A DNA stretch of 10,494 nucleotides from an uncultured Oscillospiraceae bacterium (lineage in GTDB: Bacteria > Bacillota > Clostridia > Oscillospirales > Acutalibacteraceae): the NCBI GenBank assembly GCA_900554535.1, contig USIA01000047.1, forward strand, positions 1-10,494, written 5' to 3'. Positions 5,889 through 10,494 of the stretch are shown piece by piece (positions within the stretch are counted from its first letter, which is position 1; the number at the start of each line of letters is the position of its first letter). Both the position numbers and the translations under genes were made by a program. The notes under the pieces were generated by a model, which saw only the letters and a program-made list of their open reading frames with translations, did no database searches and was not told the DNA's origin.

Positions 5889-6735
5889 ATTGGTTCGCTA
5901 TGATTTGCAGCATGGCCTTTTCAAAAGGTGGAAGTGGCACGTTGGCGTTGTCCTGATGACCATTGCATTCTGGCTGGTTTTTTGCATACGTGTTTCCGCT
6001 TTCAATAAGGGAGTCGTTATCACGGGAACCGGTTCAACCGTTGTGCCAAGCTTCGGGGACGCTGTATTTTATGTTTTTGCCGGCATGTCTGAATATGTCC
6101 CGGACCCACAGCAGACTTTTACCTTTCCGCTGGTTTGGATGCTGCTTTATATCGTCCTGTTCTGGATGACATTGGAGTATGCGCACAACGACCTGACCAC
6201 AACCGGCCAGCAGTTTTTGTTCCGCACGAACGGCCGGACGCTCTGGTGGTTTTCAAAGTGCATCTGGGACCTGTGCATGGTGCTTTCCTTCTTTGTGGTC
6301 ATCTGGTTGACCTTGCTTGTCCTCTGTTTGGTTTCCGGCTGTCCCATTTCGCTGACGCTGCATGCGGACCTGCTGCAGGACAGCATCCCGGCGGCCGTGA
6401 CCGGCCCGGGGTATCTCACGCCGCTGCTGCTCGCCACCTTTGTCATGGCGCCGCTTGTGATGTTTGCGCTGAGCATGCTGCAGATGGTGCTGACCCTGTG
6501 GGTCAAGCCAATCGTCAGCTTTATCGTATCGATTGTGATTCTGGTTGCTTCTGCCTACAAACTCTCGCCGTTCCTTTTGGGCAACTACGCCATGCCGGTC
6601 CGCAACACGGCATATTATGAGGCAGGGGTGACGAATTTGAACGGCGCCGTTTTTGCGGTTATCCTGATTGTGGTGGTGGCAATCGCCGGTGCTTTCCGAT
6701 TCCGGAAATACGATGTTTTGCCGGTGGACGAGTAA
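5875..6735 (+). CDS. ABC-2-type transporter permease 2
   Basis: This 286-residue membrane protein has about six helices (20-40, 83-101, 131-155, 174-200, 210-232, 255-274). Although the frame is open further upstream, ATG 5875 is chosen: the start MKFIKLVRYDLQHGLFKRWKW is a typical ABC-2 permease N-terminus, a GGGGG stretch (5863-5867) precedes it at normal spacing, and earlier starts would overlap permease 1 by about 100 nt. The segment GQQFLFRTNGRTLWWFSK between helices 2 and 3 is the probable coupling helix. It ends in a short cytoplasmic tail, FRFRKYDVLPVDE. The ATPase gene follows 14 nt later. It is expected to form a heterodimer with permease 1, as LanE and LanG do; this is inferred from order and size. 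Confidence 0.82.
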   Translation: MKFIKLVRYDLQHGLFKRWKWHVGVVLMTIAFWLVFCIRVSAFNKGVVITGTGSTVVPSFGDAVFYVFAGMSEYVPDPQQTFTFPLVWMLLYIVLFWMTLEYAHNDLTTTGQQFLFRTNGRTLWWFSKCIWDLCMVLSFFVVIWLTLLVLCLVSGCPISLTLHADLLQDSIPAAVTGPGYLTPLLLATFVMAPLVMFALSMLQMVLTLWVKPIVSFIVSIVILVASAYKLSPFLLGNYAMPVRNTAYYEAGVTNLNGAVFAVILIVVVAIAGAFRFRKYDVLPVDE

Positions 6736-6749
6736 AGGAGGAGAAAACA

Positions 6750-7415
6750 ATGGCGACTGTAGAATGCAAATCCGTTACCAAAATCATTAAGAAAAACAAA
6801 GTGATCGACGACATTTCGCTCACGCTGCAAGCGGGCAGGATTTACGGCCTGCAGGGCATCAATGGGTCCGGGAAAACGATGCTCATGCGCCTGATTTCCG
6901 GATTGATTTACCCCACCAGCGGAAGCGTTTTGATCGACGGCAAGCAGCTTGGCAAGGAGCTGGCTTTTCCAAAAAGCCTGGGGCTGCTGCTCGAAAATCC
7001 CGCTTTTCTGGACAATTACACGGGCTTTCAAAACCTGCACCAGCTCGCGTCCATCAAAAAGCTGGTGCCGGACGAACACCTGCGCGATGTGATCCGGGAG
7101 GTGGGCCTGGACCCGGACGACAAACGCACCTACCGCAAATATTCCTTGGGCATGAAGCAGCGCCTGGGCATTGCAGCGGCATACATGGAAAACCCAGACA
7201 TTGTGATTATGGATGAGCCGACCATTGCGCTGGACACGGCCGGCATCGAGCTGGTCAAGGATATTTTGCAGGAGCAGAAAGCCCGTGGCGCTCTGGTGAT
7301 TATTTCCTGCCATGATCTGGAGATTTTGCGCCATATGTCGGACGAAATTTTCGTTTTAAATACCGGCCACATCGAAAAGCACCTTTTCGCCCCCTTTGAG
7401 GAGGAATCGATATGA
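6750..7415 (+). CDS. ABC transporter ATPase, BcrA/LanF type
   Basis: This is a 221-residue nucleotide-binding protein that would power the two preceding permeases. All core motifs are present: Walker A GINGSGKT (36-43), signature YSLGMKQRLG (131-140), Walker B DIVIMDEPT (150-158, with Asp155 and Glu156), and H-loop His188. The Q-loop position has Glu82 in LLLENPAF instead of Gln. An E-loop is characteristic of lantibiotic-immunity LanF ATPases and also seen in BcrA-like bacitracin-resistance ATPases. Length and the YSLGMKQRL signature fit that group. AAAGGAGG (6734-6741) overlaps the upstream stop and gives a strong start. The last codons overlap the next gene by ATGA (7412-7415). ABC ATPase identity is certain; the immunity/peptide-export subfamily is probable. 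Confidence 0.93.
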   Translation: MATVECKSVTKIIKKNKVIDDISLTLQAGRIYGLQGINGSGKTMLMRLISGLIYPTSGSVLIDGKQLGKELAFPKSLGLLLENPAFLDNYTGFQNLHQLASIKKLVPDEHLRDVIREVGLDPDDKRTYRKYSLGMKQRLGIAAAYMENPDIVIMDEPTIALDTAGIELVKDILQEQKARGALVIISCHDLEILRHMSDEIFVLNTGHIEKHLFAPFEEESI

Positions 7416-8044
7416 AAAAACGGATGCTCGCCGTAATTTTAATCGTGGTCGTCGCCCTTGTCTGCGGCGGACGCATTTATTACGTAAACGCAACCGCGGA
7501 GAAAGTGCCGCCTTCTGTTTATTACACAAAGGGGCAGGAGGCATCCATCGGCAAGAATATCTTTTTTGCATACAAAGAGCCGGAAATCATGGATGGCTAT
7601 TATGTAACGCTGACGGATGCAAAGCTGATTCCAACCGACACCTTTTTAAAAAACCATGGCTTGACGAAAGAGAAAGCAATGCCGGAGCAGCTGAAGGCAG
7701 AACAGGACGGCACCATGGCGGTGGAAGACTACATTTATGAGGTGGATGTCCATGTGACCAACAAATCCAATCAGCTGGTCGGCAAAGCGGGCATCGATAT
7801 GCTGCAATGGAACCTTTTGGCGACGGATTATACCACCCAATGCCAGTGGGAGCTTTTCGCAGCGGTGAACCCCTTCATGAAAGGCGGCACCACGTTTTCG
7901 ATCAAGGTCGGGGATTCCCGCGATTTCGTGCTTCCGTATGCGGTTTCTTCCGAAAACATATCGCCCGATACCTTGCGCAAGAAAAATCCTGTTGTGATTC
8001 TTTCGCAATACCCGGTGCGCAATTTGTTAAAATTAAATGGGTAA
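7412..8044 (+). CDS. Membrane-anchored or secreted protein, ABC-operon partner
   Basis: This 210-residue protein has one N-terminal hydrophobic helix (MKKRMLAVILIVVVALVCGG) and an extracellular domain. There is no proper lipobox (the residue before Cys18 is Val), so the helix probably stays as an anchor, unless signal peptidase cuts near VNATA. The domain (about 36-210) is beta-rich and carries YYTKGQ, GYYVTLTDAKLIPTD, NHGLTKE and GDSRDFVLPYAVS. Spacing of Y..G[EQ], Y.V.(T)...AK and GL resembles the lipoprotein encoded first in this operon. Such proteins occur in clostridial ABC operons, possibly in the DUF5028 group, a label I cannot verify here. GAGGAGG (7398-7404) precedes the ATG, which overlaps the ATPase stop. 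A terminator follows 7 nt after its stop, so it is the last gene. It may sense or bind the transporter's extracellular ligand. Confidence 0.83.
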   Translation: MKKRMLAVILIVVVALVCGGRIYYVNATAEKVPPSVYYTKGQEASIGKNIFFAYKEPEIMDGYYVTLTDAKLIPTDTFLKNHGLTKEKAMPEQLKAEQDGTMAVEDYIYEVDVHVTNKSNQLVGKAGIDMLQWNLLATDYTTQCQWELFAAVNPFMKGGTTFSIKVGDSRDFVLPYAVSSENISPDTLRKKNPVVILSQYPVRNLLKLNG

Positions 8045-8051
8045 GCATTTG

Positions 8052-8089
8052 AAGCCACCGACCCCGGCCAAGCCGGACCGGTGGCTTTT
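8052..8089 (+). terminator. Intrinsic terminator of the ABC operon
   Basis: AAGCCACCG (8052-8060) pairs with CGGTGGCTT (8079-8087), a GC-rich stem whose interior also holds CCGG repeats able to extend the fold. A TTTT run follows (8086-8089). It begins 7 nt after the last gene of the transporter operon. Confidence 0.85.
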
Positions 8090-8167
8090 CCTTGCCGGGC
8101 ATCTTTTTGCATCCGTGGTGCTGGATACGGCCGGCCTTTGTGGGGCGCGTGCAGGCAGAAAAGAAAA

Positions 8168-8207
8168 ACAAAAAACGCAGTGAGCCAAAATATTGAAGCT
8201 CACCGCG
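8168..8207 (-). terminator. Intrinsic terminator of the amidohydrolase-transporter operon
   Basis: Read on the minus strand, CGCGGTGAGC (8207-8198) pairs with GCTCACTGCG (8185-8176), a 10-bp stem with one G-T pair and a 12-nt loop, followed by TTTTTTG and further T residues. It lies about 70 nt past the transporter stop codon and faces the plus-strand terminator across about 80 nt of non-coding DNA. Confidence 0.88.
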
Positions 8208-8274
8208 AAAATTTTAGAAAACCGTAAAAGAAGAACACAAAAGACCATTTGCCGTGTCCCGTCAGGGGAAATCC
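8208..8274. other. 3' untranslated stretch after the YfcC-type gene
   Basis: This short non-coding stretch lies between the transporter stop and its terminator stem. Together with 8090-8167, which is also empty of genes, it makes up the 230-nt convergent junction between the two operons. I see no further structure in it. Confidence 0.6.
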
Positions 8275-9690
8275 TCAGAATGGCCCGTAATTGATCAGAT
8301 GGGAGATGACAATCAAGCCGTAGGCTGCGATCATCATCGTGCCGATGGCCTTGATGGCGAAGCGGAACCATTTATCGTAACTGACCCCGCACAGCGTGCA
8401 GCACACCGCGCAGCCGGCCGGCCACAGGTAATTCGTCAGGCCGTCGCCGAGCTGGTACGTCAGCACCATGACCTGCTGATTGATATGCAGCATGTTCCCC
8501 AGCGGGCTTAAAATCGGCATCATCATGACGGCCTTTCCGGAACCGGATACAACAAAGAAGTTAAATGCCGTCACGAACAGGTAGACAATCAAAAGCGTAA
8601 TCACAGCGTTTTTGCCGTTTAAGGCGTTGCCCATGTAGTAGACGAGCGTATCCATGATGTTTGCGTCCTTTAAAAGCACCATGACGGCGTTGGCAAGGCC
8701 GATCGCGAGCGCTGGCACGAGCACGCGCCCGGCGCCCTGGCCAAAGCGTGCGCACACCTCGTTCGGGCCGATGCGGAACAGCACCGCCAGCACGATCATG
8801 TATACAATATAAAGCGCCGTGATGTTCGGGAAGCTCCAACCCAGCGCCACACAGCCATAGCCCTGCAGCACCGTGACCACGAGAAAGCCGATCAGCGCGA
8901 CGACGTGCCGCCATGTCATCGGGATCTCTTCGCCCAGCGCGTTTTCGGCGTTTTGGTCTTTGTACTCGTCGTAGCATAGGCTCTTTGTCGGGTCCTTGCG
9001 GATCTTATGCGCGTAGTGCAGAATAAAGAGCAGGCCGATCACGAAGAACACGGCGAGCACCACTGCACGGTAGCCCATGCCGGAGAACATCGGCAGGCCC
9101 ACGATCTGTTGGGAGACGCCGGTCGTAAACAGGTTGAGCATCCCGCAGGCAAATCCGCAGCACGAGCCGAGCAAAACGGCGGCTGCGCCGGGCATCCGGG
9201 CGTAGCCGGCCATCATGATGACTGTCGTGCCCAGTGCAAAGAACGGGTACGCGCCCTCGCCGTAGCCGAGCACGCCGAACAGCGTGAACAGCACGTACAT
9301 GATGATGACGAGGCTGATCTCCTTGCCCTTTGTCGCGTGAATCAGCTTGTGGATCCCGGCCGCAAACGCGCCGGTCGATTCGAGCACGCCGAGCACGCCG
9401 GAGCAGATCAACAGGTTTGCCATGATGTTGATGCCGCCGACGATGCCCTGGTAGAACGACTGGAAGAACACGTCCGGTGTGATGTACGATTTGGCCACAT
9501 AGGAGAATGTATTCGGGTCCACGATCTCGCGGCCGGAAGTTTTATCCATGACGCGCGCGAAGTTGCCGCTCGGGACGATAAACGACACCACCCAAACGAT
9601 GACCATCACGATCGTGAGGATGATAAACACGTGCGGCATCTGAAAACCGCGCTTTTTCTTCTGCAAAACGGCTTCGGGGTGTTTTTTCAT
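8275..9690 (-). CDS. YfcC/DcuC-family transporter
   Basis: This is a 471-residue integral membrane protein with about 12 helices. After a basic N-terminus comes MPHVFIILTIVMVIVWVVSF and IVPSGNF, the characteristic opening of YfcC-type members of the C4-dicarboxylate/ion transporter superfamily (DcuC, PF03606). Other family landmarks are GVLESTGAFAAGIHKLI, GVLGYGEGAYPFFALGTTVI, VVSGSGKAVMMMPILSPLGN and TYQLGDGLTNYLWPAG. Substrates of this group are poorly defined; dicarboxylates, amino acids and peptides have been suggested. The start overlaps the upstream amidohydrolase stop (ATGA on the minus strand, 9690-9687), with AAGGAGG at 9709-9703 inside that gene. The pairing suggests it imports the substrate or exports the product of the M20 enzyme. 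Family assignment is strong, substrate is inferred. Confidence 0.9.
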   Translation of the reverse strand: MKKHPEAVLQKKKRGFQMPHVFIILTIVMVIVWVVSFIVPSGNFARVMDKTSGREIVDPNTFSYVAKSYITPDVFFQSFYQGIVGGINIMANLLICSGVLGVLESTGAFAAGIHKLIHATKGKEISLVIIMYVLFTLFGVLGYGEGAYPFFALGTTVIMMAGYARMPGAAAVLLGSCCGFACGMLNLFTTGVSQQIVGLPMFSGMGYRAVVLAVFFVIGLLFILHYAHKIRKDPTKSLCYDEYKDQNAENALGEEIPMTWRHVVALIGFLVVTVLQGYGCVALGWSFPNITALYIVYMIVLAVLFRIGPNEVCARFGQGAGRVLVPALAIGLANAVMVLLKDANIMDTLVYYMGNALNGKNAVITLLIVYLFVTAFNFFVVSGSGKAVMMMPILSPLGNMLHINQQVMVLTYQLGDGLTNYLWPAGCAVCCTLCGVSYDKWFRFAIKAIGTMMIAAYGLIVISHLINYGPF

Positions 9691-10494
9691 GCCGGTTCAG
9701 TTCCTCCTTCTGCTTTGAGATGAGCGGTATCGAGATATTGCAGCGCACACGCCGCGTGCAGCGCCGCACCCATCCAGAACACGCTTTCGTCGATGACCAT
9801 GTGCGGATTATGGTGCGGGCACCAGTCCGGGCCGCCGGCGCCGAGCACGACGAAGACGCTCGGTACCGCCTGCGCGATGTAGCTGAAATCTTCCGTGCCG
9901 GACATCGGCGTGCCGCCCTCAAGGTTTTCCTTGCCCGCGACCGCTTCCATGGCCGGCAGAAGGCGCCGCAGGAGCGTCTCGTTCGTAAACGTGGACGGGC
10001 AGTGAAATTCGTCGAGCTGATACGTCCCGCGCCAAGCCTTGACGTAGGCGTCTACGAGTTCCGGTACGCGCTGCAGGATATGCTCGCGGGCTTCGATGTC
10101 GTATGTGCGAAGGCCGAACTGCATCTGAGCCGTGTCTGGCAGAATATTGGAGGCCGTGCCCGCATGCATCGTGCCGCACGAGAGCGTTGCCGCTGCCTGC
10201 GGGTCGACTTCGCGCGTCATTAAAAGATTCACGGCCGTGTAGACCTGGTTTGCGATCATTAAGGGGTCGATGCAATCCTGCGGTGCGGACGTGTGCCCGC
10301 CTTTTCCCTGGATTTTCAGGGAGAATGTGTCGAGCGACGCGCTCGTGACCCCGGACGTGTAGCGCACCTTGCCGATGGGCACGGTGGACATGATGTGCAG
10401 GCCAAACGCCGCGTTCACCTTCGGGTCCTCCAAAAGCCCGTCTTCGACCATCGTCTGGGAGCCGTAGCCGAGGTCCTCGCCAGGGCGTGCTGCT
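9687..10494 (-). CDS. M20-family amidohydrolase/peptidase (N-terminus outside window)
   Basis: The frame is open to the right edge, so the first metal-ligand motif and start codon are missing; an internal ATG at 10451 is not the true start. The visible protein of about 268 residues runs from AARPGEDLGYGSQTMVEDG to the end and matches the M20 (amidohydrolase, IAA-amino-acid hydrolase/hippuricase-like) family. PGED is the place of the catalytic/metal-binding Glu region, GLHIMSTVPIGKV carries a conserved His, IQGKGGHTSAPQDCIDPL lies in the lid/dimer domain, GTEDFSYIAQAVPSVFVVLG is the conserved late motif, and PHHNPHMVIDE precedes the final helix. Such enzymes are usually two-metal cytoplasmic hydrolases that release amino acids from N-acyl conjugates or dipeptides. 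Coupling to a YfcC-type transporter supports a scavenging role. The exact substrate cannot be read from the sequence. Confidence 0.9.
   Translation of the reverse strand, partial: AARPGEDLGYGSQTMVEDGLLEDPKVNAAFGLHIMSTVPIGKVRYTSGVTSASLDTFSLKIQGKGGHTSAPQDCIDPLMIANQVYTAVNLLMTREVDPQAAATLSCGTMHAGTASNILPDTAQMQFGLRTYDIEAREHILQRVPELVDAYVKAWRGTYQLDEFHCPSTFTNETLLRRLLPAMEAVAGKENLEGGTPMSGTEDFSYIAQAVPSVFVVLGAGGPDWCPHHNPHMVIDESVFWMGAALHAACALQYLDTAHLKAEGGTEPA

Noticed and set aside
9007..9723. Plus-strand open frame opposite the YfcC-type transporter
   Set aside because: The product is rich in His, Glu, Ala and Arg with no recognisable fold, and the opposite strand encodes a clear membrane transporter.

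Overview
The window reads as chromosomal DNA of a Gram-positive anaerobe of the class Clostridia, probably Oscillospiraceae/Ruminococcaceae-like. The evidence is the strong AGGAGG-type ribosome binding sites, lipobox lipoproteins, a cell-wall-binding repeat protein, GC-rich codon use in most genes, and the protein families present. No rRNA, tRNA, CRISPR array, transposase or phage gene is visible. The genus assignment is inference.

Region 1 (1-3131, + strand) is a cell-surface operon. It holds the 3' part of a secreted protein with wall-binding repeats and a transglutaminase-like domain, a Ser/Thr/Lys/Pro-rich lipoprotein, and an integral-membrane acyltransferase-3 protein whose start overlaps the lipoprotein stop. 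It ends at a strong intrinsic terminator with a 16-bp stem.

Region 2 (3132-8089, + strand) is the most unusual part. A leader with a hairpin and the first 29 codons of a lipoprotein gene occur twice, 917 bp apart. The first copy is a dead 35-codon fragment; the second begins a full lipoprotein gene. The two hairpins differ at three base pairs, and both strands change so that pairing is kept. Between the copies is an AT-rich segment with its own consensus promoter and a gene for a small secreted protein of unknown function. The second copy opens a tightly coupled operon: lipoprotein, two ABC-2-type permeases, a BcrA/LanF-type ATPase with Glu in place of the Q-loop Gln, and a second membrane-anchored protein that looks like a distant paralogue of the lipoprotein. 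Three of the four junctions overlap. The architecture recalls LanFEG/BcrAB self-immunity transporters with an accessory lipoprotein, so a secreted-peptide plus immunity or export system is the leading hypothesis, unproven from sequence alone.

Region 3 (8090-10494, - strand) converges on region 2 between two back-to-back terminators. It carries an M20-family amidohydrolase (N-terminus beyond the window) translationally coupled to a YfcC/DcuC-type 12-helix transporter, probably for uptake and hydrolysis of a peptide or acylated amino acid.
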